Shown piece by piece: positions 12,869-24,744 of a stretch of 64,000 nucleotides of DNA. The position numbers were made by a program, and so were the translations under genes. Under the pieces are notes generated by a model. The model had not been told where the DNA came from and made no database searches. It was given only the letters and a program-made list of their open reading frames with translations. The first letter of the stretch is position 1, and each line of letters starts with the position of its first letter. Origin of the DNA: Serilophus lunatus (Eukaryota > Chordata > Aves > Passeriformes > Eurylaimidae); contig VXBA01001343.1 of assembly GCA_013399895.1 (NCBI GenBank), forward strand, positions 218,081 through 282,080, read 5' to 3'.

Positions 12869-15722
12869 GGCTTAGTTTAAACACATTTCCAAATCCATGT
12901 AAGCCATCTCTTCTGGTGGAAGAGTGCCACCTCATGACTGATGCAGAGGATGAACCAGCCCACGGCAGGAAGGCTGGAAGCTCTGGCAGGGAATGCCCTG
13001 TGTATCCAACAGGTTTCCATCCAGCACCACAACACCCTGAGACCATCATCCCCTTCCCAAAAAAGTGCTTTGTGTGCCAGGAGGAAAAACTGAGCACAGA
13101 ACTCACCCTCAGCGTCGAACAGAAATTAATTTCCCAGGAAAACAGACATTGTGGAGGCTTCTGTATAAGGCTTTTGTTGCTTTGAAAGCCCAGTAATTTG
13201 ATTTCAGGTTTAATTTCCATCATCTCAGGCACCTGTCCTATGGGAACTGTGCAATTTTGTACGTAAGCATCTTCATCTTACTTTCCAACAGAGCTTTCCC
13301 CATGCACAGCTCCCCTCTTCATTATTTTTTCCTTAATAACTGACAAATATTTCTCTCAATATTCTAATATTTTCTGAGACAAATATTGTTCAGCTAAGGA
13401 GAATTGAAGGTAAAAATTCCTAGTGACTTTGTTGCTTCCATAAATGAGTTGCAGGCGTCAAAGAAGCTTAAAATTTCCTTGCTCCATCACCTTTGGGAAA
13501 TTTTTGTGGCAAAATCTGACACATATTGCCATGGATTGATTTGTTTATGCTCTTCCCAGAAACAATTAGATTACACATTATTAGTTTAAATTTTAAGCAA
13601 TAGAATGAGTTTTTGCTGTTTTTCTTTTCTCTTTTAAGTGAATTCAGGCATTGAGGAAAGGGCTACATTGACAAGGAGTGTCTTGTTCCTATTTTGTCAC
13701 AGAATAGAAATATCAGGAGAGTAGTAGTGAAGCTTTCCTAAAATCCCAGCTCTACTGATGCTATTCCCCTTGGCTGGACCCATTACTAAATGCCAGGCAG
13801 TAATTAAAGGTCCAAACCAGCTTCTTCCTCATCACCTCAAAGCAAATCAAAAAGAAGCATTAATTTTTCTAAAATGATCATTGATCAGCTAGAAGGTATA
13901 TTAATAGCCCCTATTATTGGACAGGATGCCAAGCAGCTAAAATATAGATACAAATTTTTGACATAACTTGAATATTAAACAGCTTTTCAGAAGTGAAAGA
14001 TTTTGCATCTCATTCCCCCAGGCAGCGAGTTTCTGTTCAATCCTGCACTTCAAAAATATGCTGCTAAAGTTGTCAGATAGCCAAATATTATTAACCTGAA
14101 AGCATCAACTTAATGTCTCATCCTATGAACTGAAAAAAAGAAAACAAAGAAAATAAAAAAACTCCAGAAAAAAAAATCAAAACCCACTTGCTGTTCAGTG
14201 GGAGGATTTTAACAGCACAGATGATTTTCTTTGCATAACTGCTGGAAGGCCTGCAAAAGTTCATCAAAAATCAGAGCTGCATGAAGTCTAGGATTGGCTG
14301 GGCCTCTTCTTATGAGAAAGATATCAATAAACCTAATTTAAATTTTAATTAAGGATCATTGTTATGACAGATGAACTTTAAGCTTAGCGGGTTTAATGGT
14401 TTCTCTTACAGAGAACTTTATAAAGGAGTTGATCAATCACATTAAATAATAACGTGAACAAATGTTTGGTTGCTTAAAATCTCTCCCACTAAGAAAATTA
14501 AAGGCTACAAGGACAAATATCCAAACCCATCACTTGGAATACCAACAAAACCAGTCCAGATATTCCTCCTTCTGCCAGAGCTCAGGATTTGGAGCTTTCT
14601 CCTGTAAACCAAAGAGCACCTCTACCCCAGCCTGCTTGATACACTTTCAGGTGAAATACAAGTCAAAAATGTAATCTGTGAAACTGGGCTATCTTTAGAA
14701 AAGCTGATTTCTTCACACTATCTTTTCTAAAAGCAAGTACCACCTACCCACATTTAGCTTGTTCCAGCCCACCTAAAAGGATGCACCGTTATGAAACCAC
14801 CCAGCCCACCCCACTGAATTGTTCCTCACCCAAAATTCAAGTGATTTGAGTTAAAACCTGTTTTCTATTTATTTGTGTTGCATTTCCAAATGTCACTTCT
14901 CACCAGCACCTGCCTGGCAGAAACAAGTGTTTTATGCTGAGCTCTTTCATCTCCCCCTCTGCTTTCACAACAGCCAAACCAGGCTCCAGCAAAGCCACAA
15001 ACCCAGAAACAACCTCCAGAACACTTGGTGGGTGATTCACAGACTTTGCTGTCAAAAAGCCAGTGATCTTCCCTTATTTCCTGAATTTTACAGCATGCCA
15101 GGCTGTGTGTTCACACTGCTTTGTCTTTAATCCTGGGTTCACAAACGTTTCCACGTCAAAATGTGACATTTTTATACAAAGCTCCAAGTCGGGAAAGTTC
15201 AGGATGGAGCAAACCTTGGATGTTCTGTTCTCTTTTGGAGTATTTTGAGGAGAGAAACAAAAGCCATCCAAACGTGCAGACTCAGATTACATGTTGAAGA
15301 AGCCTGCACAGCAAGTGGTGGAATAGATCACACATCTATTTTAATTAAATGTTTGTCTCACAGCCATGACAGCCCAAGTGTGCAGCAGGTACAAACTGTT
15401 AGAGAAAATGCTTCTTTCACAGCGAGCACCATTCCAAACAAAGGGGTTTTTCTCTCAGCCATCCCTTGGCATTAATGCTAGTGTGGGAATTCAGCAATGC
15501 CCAAACACTGTTTTAGTCTCAGTCCCATCACCACTGTGGGCTAAATCCGTGTTCCCCATGGGAGCTGCATATGTTGTTGTGCACTGTGTAGCATAAAGTC
15601 AATGCAGCAGTCAGATGTATTTTGCCACAAAAGGTTGGCTCTCTGTGCATATAAGGGATCCCTTCTTGGAAGAGTTCCCACATGAAAAATGCTTCTACAC
15701 TTTTCCAAGGCCATTTCACAAG

Positions 15723-16345
15723 GTCATAGAACCATGGAATGGTTTGGGTTAGAAGGGACATTAAAGACTATCTTGTTCCAACAACCTGCCATGGGCAGGG
15801 ACACCTTCCCCTGTCCCACGTGGCTCCAAGCCCCATCCAGCCTGGCCATGGACACTTCCAGGGATGGGGCAGCCAAAGCTTCTCTGGGCATCCTGTGCCA
15901 GGGCCTCTCCACCCTCCCAGCCAATTCCTTCCCAAGATCCCATCTCTCCTGCCCTCTGGCAGTGGGAAGCCATTCCCTGGGGCCTGTCCCTGCATCCCTT
16001 GGAAATGGTCTCTCTCCATCTTTCCTGCAGCTCCTCCAGCTCCTGCAAGGCCACCCTGAGTTCCCCCCAAAGCTTCTCCTCTGCAGCTGAACAATCCCAG
16101 CTCTCCCAGCCTTTCCTCCCAGCAGAGCTGCTCCAGCCCTCTGCTCATCCTGGGGCCTCCTCTGGACTCTCTCCAGCAGCTCCAGGTCCTTGCTGGGCTG
16201 GATCCCAGGGCTGGAGCAGCTCTGCAGGGGGGTCTCACCTGAGGGGGCACAGGGGCACAATCCCCCCTCCCCTGCTGCCCACGCTGGGGGCATCAGCCCA
16301 GGACCAGGTTGACTTTCTGGACTGCAATTGCACCTTGCTGGGTCT
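15723..16345 (-). mobile_element. CR1 LINE fragment, about 620 bp, low divergence (copy A)
   Basis: The left edge has CATAGAACCATGGAATGG and TTTGGGTTAGAAGGGACA, the reverse complement of a CR1 3' end. The element extends further toward its 5' side than most copies here, up to a TTGACTTTCTGGACTGCAAT block that is also typical of CR1. About 340 bp (from about 15931) is almost identical to the copy at 38035-38570, differing at two places I could find. The 160-189-residue open frames across it are parts of or shadows on the repeat, not host genes. Confidence 0.9.
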
Positions 16346-16649
16346 TGTATCTTCTATTCCTCACTTCCTACCTGCGATTCATATTTGACCCTTTCCCACC
16401 TTCTGCCTCCCCAGCCAGGAGCAGAGAGAGAGGAGCCAGCTCCTGAGGTGCTGAACTCGTTCAGCCTTTGGGTTTGTGCAAACTGGAGAAGAGCAGGAGC
16501 AGCTCTCCTGCTTTGCTCCCCAAAATGAGTAATTCAGCAGCTCAAGCAGCTCCTTCTTCACCTTTCTTTTATCCAAAACTTGATTCCTTGTGACACTCTA
16601 CCCCTTTCTAAAAGGTGGGGGAAAGGGCAGGGAGATCAGAGCCCCTGGA

Positions 16650-16791
16650 GGAATCACAGAGCCACAGACTCATGGAATGGTTTGGATTGTAAGGGACCTT
16701 AAAGATCATCCAGTTCCAACCCCCTGCCATGGGCAGGGACACCTTCCACTAGAGCAGGTTCCCCAGAGCCCCATCCATCCTGACTGTGGAA
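16650..16791 (-). mobile_element. CR1 LINE 3' end
   Basis: GGAATCACAGAGCCACAGAC and CATGGAATGGTTTGGATTGT start the element on its 3' side, followed by AAGATCATCCAGTTCCAACC and GGGACACCTTCCACTAGAGC. It breaks off after CATCCTGACTGTGG. Confidence 0.88.
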
Positions 16792-16961
16792 AAGAAACAG
16801 GGAGCCAACAGGAACTCTGAATCAAAGCACATGCTGTGATTCCTGCTGGCTGGTCATCCTCTCTGTTTTGGATGCAAAGGAGTGAGACAGTGGAGAGGTT
16901 CAAAACCATAAACAGGAGTATTGGCTTTAGTGTACTGCCAGGGGTCTTCTCCACATCCCCT

Positions 16962-17012
16962 TCCACCCAGGATCCTCCCTGTTCCATAGAGATCCACCCA
17001 GGATCCTCCCTG
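16962..17012. repeat. 20-bp direct repeat, 31 bp apart
   Basis: TCCACCCAGGATCCTCCCTG occurs exactly at 16962-16981 and again at 16993-17012. It is a short local duplication outside the recognisable CR1 body. Confidence 0.8.
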
Positions 17013-18080
17013 CTCCTCACTCTGGTGGCTCAGCTCACACTGCTCAGCCAAAACTCCTGCCATGCCCCTTCTCCAGGGAGGCAGCAGCTGGAGCCTGGTG
17101 CTTTTGCTGCCTGTTCCTGGAATTGTGGAACAGGATGCCCGTGTACCATGCCAGGGGAAAACATCCCATCCTGCAGGGCAGGATTCAGGAGAAAGCCCAA
17201 GGGTCGGTAGCAATGTACTTTTAAAAGGTCAGGACAGGTCTTCTCCTTACTCAGCACTTTGCATTTTGAGAGCTGAGCCAACGTGCCCTGCAGCAATTTT
17301 TTCAACAAAATTCCCTTAAATCCTCCTGTGGTGGGGAGATCTTTCACCTGTGAGGAGAAATAAAGCCCTTGTGTGGCACTGATCCGATGTCTGAGAAACC
17401 ATGGAATCTATAAATGTATCCCAACAGAAAATCCTGGCACTTCATGTTCCAGCTCCACTGAATCGAGTCTCCTGTTTCCAAGGACTCCAAGTGCCAGTTC
17501 TGGAAGGAGCTTCTCTCCCTGGCCAGATGCTGTGTTATTGGATATAACAAATATCATGGATACAGGAGAGAGAAAAATGGAATCATCACCCATTTCAACA
17601 AGCACAGCTGGAAAAAACATTAAAATTCATACCCATCAGGCAGCTTGAGCTGCTGAGCATGGCCTTGAGTCTGAGGCTAAATGAAGGTTAAATATTGGCT
17701 GAAGAGTCATTGTCTCATCTCTTTAAGAGCTGTTTATTGAGAATATATGAAGTGGTGTTGGCTAAAAGTGGCAGAACATCTGAGATTGAATCAGACAAGG
17801 TCTCCTACCTCAAAATGTATCATTTCTCAGACTATGCTATGTGCAAAAAAGCAGAATTTAGACACAAGAAAGCAAGAAATCAAGACACAAATTACTCAGT
17901 GGAGTATATTTAATTCCTGAGAGGAGAAACATTCAACAAGTAAATCAAACATTTCTAATTCAGCCTTTTTTCCAGTGGAAAATATCATTTCACTGGCATT
18001 GAAATCTCCTGCTGGGGAAAAATAAGTGTATTTTTTTAATAGTTTATAAAGGCTAAAATGTTTTTTTCTAATTTAGGTGT

Positions 18081-18122
18081 TGCATTATACAATATCATAT
18101 TTGCACTATACCATATCACATT
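18081..18122. repeat. Two-copy 21-bp tandem duplication
   Basis: Two adjacent 21-bp units (18081-18101 and 18102-18122) follow the pattern TGCA-TATAC-ATATCA-ATT and differ at four positions. No further copies are seen. Confidence 0.75.
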
Positions 18123-19098
18123 TGAATAACTCAGAATGAAAATAGAATGCTTTGACTCATCCAAGTTAGACTTTGTTTAGAATTTCACTTAAAAACAACT
18201 CCATTCTTTTTTTATTATTATTTTGCTATTTGTTTTCATCTTGTTTAGAAGGAAATACATTCTGGAGTATCAGAAAGTCCAACTGACTTGAAATGATGGC
18301 TTCTCATCAGCTCAATTTCCTTTGCATGTTCATCTTTGGGCAAATCTGACCTGATAATATAAGTCTCCTCCCACTGAGATGTGATTTTATTGCTGCTGGT
18401 GGTTGTCAGGCCACTCAGTCCATGGAAACTTGGATTTTCTAGTGTGGATCTTGTCCTTGGTCCCATCATCAGCTGTGAGACCAAGACAGGAGCTACTACA
18501 AAGACCTCTGAGCAGAACTCACAGATGGTGATAGTTGTAAAATTTCAAATATAGTGATTGGCTTCTCAGTCTGATTAAGGAAGAAATGAGAAAATAGAAA
18601 TAACAAATTACTTGAAATTACAGAAAAAAAGTGTCACATAAGTTTTAAAAATTAAAAAAAAAAAAGAAAACTAACAAAACTCAGTGAAAGTTAATTCCTT
18701 ATATTCTTTTAAGAATAGAAACATCTCCATCCCTACTCCCTTCCTCTCCCACAAAACATGAGTGTTTCACACACAGATTCTCAGACAGGCTGAAGCAAAG
18801 TTACATTAAAATGCTCACAAGGCACCTGTCCAGTTTTTACTTCTTTCAAGAGCTTTGGACACTGCTCAGGGTGAGAGAAACATCCACATTTCAGGTGTGT
18901 CCTGAGCCAAGTTACCAGAACCCCTGGGGATTCCACTTTGCTAGCTCTGAATGGGAAGTTAGATATCTAAATTTATGGGGTATTTACTCAAATAAACTGA
19001 AAATACAGCTGACTTCTTGTCAGCTGTGCCTAAAACTAAAAAGGAAGGGGGAAATACCTCATCACAGGATGGTATTTGCAACATTTTACAGTAATGTC

Positions 19099-19397
19099 AA
19101 CTGGAGAGGGACTTTTCATGAGGACATGGAGGGACAGGACCCAGGGAATGGCTTCCCAGTGCCAGAGGGCAGGAGAGATGGGATCTTGGGAAGGGATTCC
19201 TGGCTGGGAGGGTGGGGAGGGGCTGGGCTGGAATTCCCAGAGAAGCTGTGGCTGCCCCTGGATCCCTGGGAGTGTCCCAGGGCAGGTTGGAGCCCCCTGG
19301 GACAGTGGGAGGTGTCCCTGCCCAGGGCAGGGCTGGCACTGGATGTTCTTTATGTTCCCTTCCAGCCCAAACCATTCTGGGATTCTATAATTCCATG
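19099..19397 (+). mobile_element. CR1 LINE 3' end, low divergence (copy D)
   Basis: It runs from CTGGAGAGGGACTTTTCATG through GGGATCTTGGGAAGGGATTC and ends CCAGCCCAAACCATTCTGGG then ATTCTATAATTCC. Its central part (about 19128-19310) reads as the reverse complement of 38098-38275 with no mismatch I could find, so it is a recent relative in the opposite orientation. Confidence 0.9.
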
Positions 19398-20061
19398 TCT
19401 TGGCCTTTAAAAAAAAAATGCAGTGAATTCAGGGTACAACTCGACTTTTTGCTTTAGCTTGACTAAAGAAAGCCAATTAACTCCTGTGGAATGTTTCTGA
19501 CACTTGCTTGGTGGCACTATGAAAATTTTATTCTGAATCTCTGTTCTTTTTTGAGGCAACCATTTTCACACCAGGGAGAACTGCTCAGTACAAATCTGAC
19601 AGCAAAATTCCAGAGGAGGAAGAGAATACACTGCCAGCACATCTACTGCCTTTGCACCTCAACATGTCCCTTGTGGGACACAATCAAAAGCCACAGCAAA
19701 GCTCAATAATTTACCAAACCCACACAGGGTCTGCAGGAGAACCAAGGTATCAACCAGGGGTTCTTGACTGCCAACCTTCTGCTTGTTTTTAATAGCACAC
19801 ATTGCTTTCTTACTCTCTTTGCCCTCTAAAAACAGCAGGCTGACAAGTCTTACACAGGCTATGTTTGAGAGGGACAGGTCACCTGGGCAGAGCCCATCCC
19901 TCTGCCTCACACACAGGGCTGGGTGATTCCTCAGGAGCACAGGGGCAGTGCTGGGATACACATCTGGAAATCCCCTGCAGCATTTTTGGGGCACCAAAAG
20001 CTGAAGTCTGGAGCTGAAGACACAAACTGCACTTTCATCTGTTCACCTCAATATTAGTGTC

Positions 20062-20368
20062 ACTGGAGAGGGACTTATCTGGAGAGGGAATTTCCACAAG
20101 GGCAGGGAGTGACTGGACAAGGGGGAATGGCCTCAAGCTGAAGGAGAGAAGGCTTAGATGGGATATTAGGAAGAAATTCTTCCCTGTGAGGGTGGGGAGG
20201 CCCTGGCACAGGGTGCCCAGAGAAGCTGTGGCTGCCCCATCTCTGGAATGTCCAAGGCCAGGTTGGAGCAGCCTGGGACAGTGGGAGGTGTCCCTGCCCA
20301 GGGCAGGGGGCTGTAATTTTATGTTCTTTTATGTCCTTTCCAACCCAAATCGTTTTATAATTCTATGA
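20062..20368 (+). mobile_element. CR1 LINE 3' end, about 300 bp
   Basis: It contains CTGGACAAGGGGGAATGGCC, GATATTAGGAAGAAATTCTT, AGAAGCTGTGGCTGCCCCAT and a terminus CCAACCCAAATCG followed by TTTTATAATTCTATGAA. It is a full-quality CR1 3' end, sense on +. Confidence 0.9.
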
Positions 20369-23300
20369 ACACTGTGATAAAAGATAATTCTCCCATCTTC
20401 TCACTCTTGCCTCAGACAAGGTGTAAAATTCAGCTCTAACAAGACAGGCCAGCATCCCTGCCTTCTTCATAATCCCTGCAGGAAAGCAGCTCCATGATGA
20501 GCACACAGGGGCTGCTGGAATTAATCTCAAGGGGTAGAGGATTTCCAACATGTTTGGGTTTGGGTTTAAAGGATTCTTTTGCTAGAAATTAATCTTTTGA
20601 CAAAGGTGATCAAAACCTCAACAGTGCTACCTCAGCAAAGGGTGTTATGGACACAGAAAGGGAGGAAGCAGGATATCAGGAGCATCACACAGACATGGAA
20701 GTCTCAATTCCCAGCTGGAGGCCCCATCCCAAACCCTGTAGTGCTGTAGAGGAGCAAAACTCCACTCACTCCAGAAATGGGGACACCACTGTTGCCTGTG
20801 CAAACTCGACTCCTCTACTGCTGAGGTCTTACCCAGGCTGAAGGGTGAAGCAGAATCCCCATGCAATGACTGAAAACAGGTTGTTCTTATGGAATACCCC
20901 ATTCACTTCAGGGCAGCAGAAAGTCTGCCTCATTCTAAGTACCAGCAGGAAGCCACTGAACCTCAAAATCACTTGATATTGCAGCTGCCAGTGAGATGCA
21001 CTCCATCGTGGACCATAATTTTTGTCCTCCTCATTTAGAGTCTTTTTTTTTTAATCACAGAAGTAGAATTCAAAAAGTCCTGTTGTAAAAAATACTGCCT
21101 TGAGAAAGCTGAATGGGGCTGTCATTATGTGTAAACTGCAGTAAGCTTACCTTAGAGCTGAAAAATCACTGTATTTCAGCCCAAATATGTATTTGATACC
21201 ATGATTCTGAGACATCCTTTTTCCCCTGACTATTTTAAAGCATTTCATTTTTGATGGCTCCCATCACAAAGGGAAACCCCTGCATGGTAATGTGCATGAA
21301 ACAACCTATTATTGAGAAAGCTACCAGAAAATCTCAAATTTAGTGCATCAAGTCACTCTGGGTCTCCACACCAAACCCTGTAAGAGAGTTCCAAGCACAA
21401 GCCTGAATAGCAGCAGGCAGCATGAACAAAGCAGAACCTCAAAATAACTGCATGGGGTAACTTTTCAAGAGGAATGAATCTGGAGGTGGCATCGACTTTG
21501 TTGTTAATTCTACTCAGCCAAAGGTGGGGTTGTTGCCTGACCCACCCACCAGCAGCAGCTCAGGGGGCTTTATTCTGTCATTTTTTTAGGCTGCATGGTG
21601 CAAAGATTAGGTTTAATAAAATCTTTCCTTCTGCAAGGAAAACTGCAGATGGGCTGCACTGAAATAGAGTCAGAGCCACTGCAGCCCGTGTTGAACAGGA
21701 CTAATAAGCATCTAGAGGATAAACTGAAGTTTTAACTACACTGTTTGTGTGGTAACAAGGCTATCCAAAGTATAACTAATCCCTGATTTCAGAGACATGA
21801 AGCTAAAGCCAGCACTGTCAGCAGGACCTTTTCTGTTCCCACTTGAAAGGAAGACAATAAAAAGTGTTGCTGACTTAGCTTGGCTGCCATAAAACAACAG
21901 CAAAAGGCTCCTTCACTCAAGCTCCATGATTTACTTTGCCTTCCCTGGCAAAACAAGGACCAAACTTCAACTTCCCACTCACCTTGCACAGTTCTGACCC
22001 AGGAACAGGGACAGGGAGCAATAGGAACAGAGTCCACTGTGTCTTTTGTAGAGAAGTAGTGACTCTCACGATGCTGTGAAAGCCCACAAAGCTCTAACTT
22101 AATGCTAAGCATCATAACAAACACAGTGAAGTGAGATGGTAATTAATTTTACTACTTAGGTAACCTGCCCAGCAATCAATTTTTTTCACAACCCTGGGTC
22201 ATGATTTTCTAAGCTCCCCTGGGCTCATGTTCAGCTGCTGTCTCCAGCATCCTTTGGACTGAAAATCACACAGAAAATCTCACAAGAGGTGATTTTGTCC
22301 TAGGGTTTGGTGTCCTTTCACCCTTCCTGCCTGTGAAATGAACAGAGAAGTGGTAAGATCTTTGTATTTCCATTTGTGCATCGCTTGAGAACTGAAATGA
22401 AAACATGTTTTATCCTGCAAATCCAAGAAAAATCAAGGCTTAAGTATTTCTTTCAGACATTAAGAAGGAGAAATTTGGATCAGACAGCACAGCAGAAGCA
22501 CTGTGGTGTTTCTGCCTGGCTGTTGCAGGTGGGTCCAGTGCAGCATTTTCCCCATAACATCTTTCCCTGACAGTCACTGCTCCAAAAGGGTCAGAGGAGC
22601 TGCAGGAAGGGGAGGGTAACACTGGAGAAGGGCTGAAGTACCACAGTGTGGTGACAGCTGGGAAGTCTCTTTCTAAAGGCAACACCATAACTGAAAAATA
22701 CAGAGTACCTGGAAACAGCAGTTTGTCCCCCCAGAAACAAGAGCATTTCTACTGCCTGCCATTTGTCTCTTAAAATTAAACTGATTTTAAATTGCTTATG
22801 ATTACCTTCTAAATAACTGAAGTGTGGCAGGTTAAGTACCTTTATTTCCTAAGTATTCAGTATCTACTGTTTAGCTGAAGTTTGCTTAGTAACACACAGC
22901 TAATAATGTGCAATAATCAAAAGAAAAGCACATTCACCCTCTCTACTCCCATTTTGTTGGTATGATGTTTTTCTCTCTTAAATTCATTTCTCATATTTTT
23001 TTCTTGGTCAGCTGGGTTTCCTCTTCCACTCCTGAGCACCAATATTTTGTTGTAGTGCTTCCCTGAGCTGTTGGTCTGAGACGAAGGAGGTTCATCAAGT
23101 CACAGCTTCCTGCCATGACCTGGTGTTTCTTCACCCAGAGCACACTTCCAAGCATTGAGCTTGAAAAAAGCCACCTCTCTTCGTGTCTCTGAACAAAATA
23201 CAGTGGGTTTTTTTGCCCTCTAAGATGAGATTCAGCAGAGCTATGAGGAGAATGGAACCAAGAAATTAGTCCCAGTTATCCCAATTCAGCATCAGCATCA

Positions 23301-23858
23301 GTCACAGGAGTTTTGCTGGTTTTTGTGCATTGGGTTCTTCCCAACCCTCGAATCAGTGTAAAAAAAAGTGGCTCCTACATTTAGGGGAGCCAAGTTTAGG
23401 GATCACAGAATCAGGGGTGGGCTCCAGCAAGGAAAAGCTTCTGTGTAAGTTCCCTTAGGCTGGGAAATGCTGGGTTTGACAGCATGGTTTCATCATGCAC
23501 CAGGGACTCAGAAGATGGCACGGTGCAAGTCTCTCAATAAACCACACGAGAGACTCATCAGCAGGTGAGTTGATGAAATACAGAAAGAAGGATTGTGTTT
23601 AATAAAGAACTGTTAATCTTTGCTGACAGACTCAGCACTTGTTATTATGCACATGCACAGAAGGAAAGGCCATCAGAGAGGTTTACACTACAAAATTGCC
23701 TTCTAAGCTCAACCCTGTATGATGTCAAACCTGATTCTCTTCTGGCATGTGCCTTCTTACCTACACTTGTCTTCCTAGATGGGAAAAAAAAATGAATAGC
23801 TAAGGATTTGAGAAAGCAATGGGTCCTTTTTACAGCACTTCTTCCTTCTCTGTTACAG

Positions 23859-24184
23859 GGATGACCTGCCAGGCCCGAAGCTCCTACATCACGAGCGAGA
23901 TCCTCTGGGGTTACCGGTTCACCCCCGTCCTCACCCTGGAGGACGGGTTTTATGAAGTTGACTACAACAGTTTTCATGAAACCTATGAGACCAACACCCC
24001 AGTTTACAGTGCCAAAGAGCTGGCAGAGATGGCCAGCCGAGCAGAACTGCCCCTGACGTGGTCTGTTTCCAGCAAGCTGGACCAACACGCTGAGCTGGAA
24101 ACGGAGGAGGAGGAGAAGAATCAAGAAGACCAAAATGAAAGAAACGGTGACGTGGCCAACTTGGAGAATGAGTCCAAAGTGTAG
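23859..24184 (+). CDS. KCNJ6: KCNJ6 (GIRK2/Kir3.2) last coding exon
   Basis: This exon encodes the end of the G-protein-activated inward-rectifier K+ channel subunit 2, a plasma-membrane channel that slows neuronal firing when Gi/o receptors release Gbeta-gamma. It opens after an AG acceptor with two bases completing a split glycine codon, then MTCQARSSYITSEILWGYRF and on through the last beta strands of the cytoplasmic domain (TLEDGFYEVDYNSF, the region known in the family for Gbeta-gamma and alcohol responses). An acidic TEEEEK tail follows, ending in ESKV at the TAG at 24182-24184. ESKV is a class I PDZ ligand, known in mammals to bind SNX27. From memory of human KCNJ6 (423 residues) this is about residues 317-423, nearly identical except around NTPVYSAKELAEM. 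The inner ATG is not a translation start. The gene converges on DYRK1A. Confidence 0.97.
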
Positions 24185-24696
24185 AACCAACACAGGCACA
24201 AGGACCACGCCACCTCTTTTATCTTCTCCCTCTCTGCTCCCTGTTTCTTTCTGCAACACGCCTTTAATTTTTCTCCTTCCTACGATTCTCAGTTCCAGGA
24301 AACTAAATACTCAAGATGGGAAATATCTACCTGCCCACCTGAAACTCAAGAGAGTCACAGACTAAGCAAAGGCGTAGGCTAAAGCTGCAATACCCATCAT
24401 GGATGGTGGAATCCCCATCCCCACCCTGGCAAGGACTGCTGCCTTCCTCAGCACCTCTCCGAGCTCAGACCTCCAGGTTTATTCACTTCAGCAACACAGA
24501 AACAAAACCCCAAATGCCATGGAAATATAAACGAGGGATTTAACAGGAAAGACTAACTCGTCAAAGTCACGGGCCTTGACTCTGGTTTTTCTGTATTTCA
24601 GGACAGTTTCACAAGCTGGGGGACGAGCCCCTGTGAGATGGGCCTTGCAGCTTTAAGGGGAAGGTGAGCAGAGGGACCTGCAATCCAACACGATCC

Positions 24697-24704
24697 TGTA
24701 CATA
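24697..24704 (+). promoter_or_regulatory. Candidate Pumilio-binding site in KCNJ6 3' UTR
   Basis: TGTACATA matches the UGUANAUA consensus bound by PUM1/PUM2, 35 bases before the proximal AATAAA. A single 8-base match can occur by chance. Confidence 0.3.
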
Positions 24705-24738
24705 TGCCTTATGTAACTACTTTCTCTTTCCATTTAGT

Positions 24739-24744
24739 AATAAA
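24739..24744 (+). terminator. Candidate proximal polyadenylation signal of KCNJ6
   Basis: A canonical AATAAA about 555 bases after the stop. A T-rich downstream element is not obvious nearby, so use of this site is uncertain. Confidence 0.35.

Larger units (their letters stand above)
1..23858 (+). other. KCNJ6: KCNJ6 last intron (partial), no exon seen
   Basis: This stretch ends at a good acceptor (pyrimidine-rich run then ACAG at 23855-23858) directly before the last KCNJ6 coding exon. In the family the preceding coding exon carries the N-terminus, pore and most of the cytoplasmic domain. No translation of that kind appears here, so that exon must lie outside the window. I infer that all of this is intronic. 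It holds CR1 fragments (listed separately), simple repeats, and otherwise unremarkable AT-rich unique sequence. None of the short open frames resembles a protein I recognise. Confidence 0.7.

Noticed and set aside
12676..13232. Overlapping 169- and 175-residue frames on opposite strands
   Set aside because: Both cross a T-rich run giving poly-Phe or poly-Lys. No recognised domain and no conserved splice sites.
15724..16293. 189-residue open frame, with similar 184- and 145-residue frames at 38034-38588 and 32695-33132
   Set aside because: All three lie in the near-identical CR1 copies and share the same translation. They are repeat sequence outside or degenerate to the CR1 ORFs, with no host-gene features.
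23819..23858. Upstream extension of the KCNJ6 exon frame to an ATG at 23819
   Set aside because: The stretch is the pyrimidine-rich acceptor tract ending ACAG. The split Gly codon and the family exon structure place the exon start at 23859.
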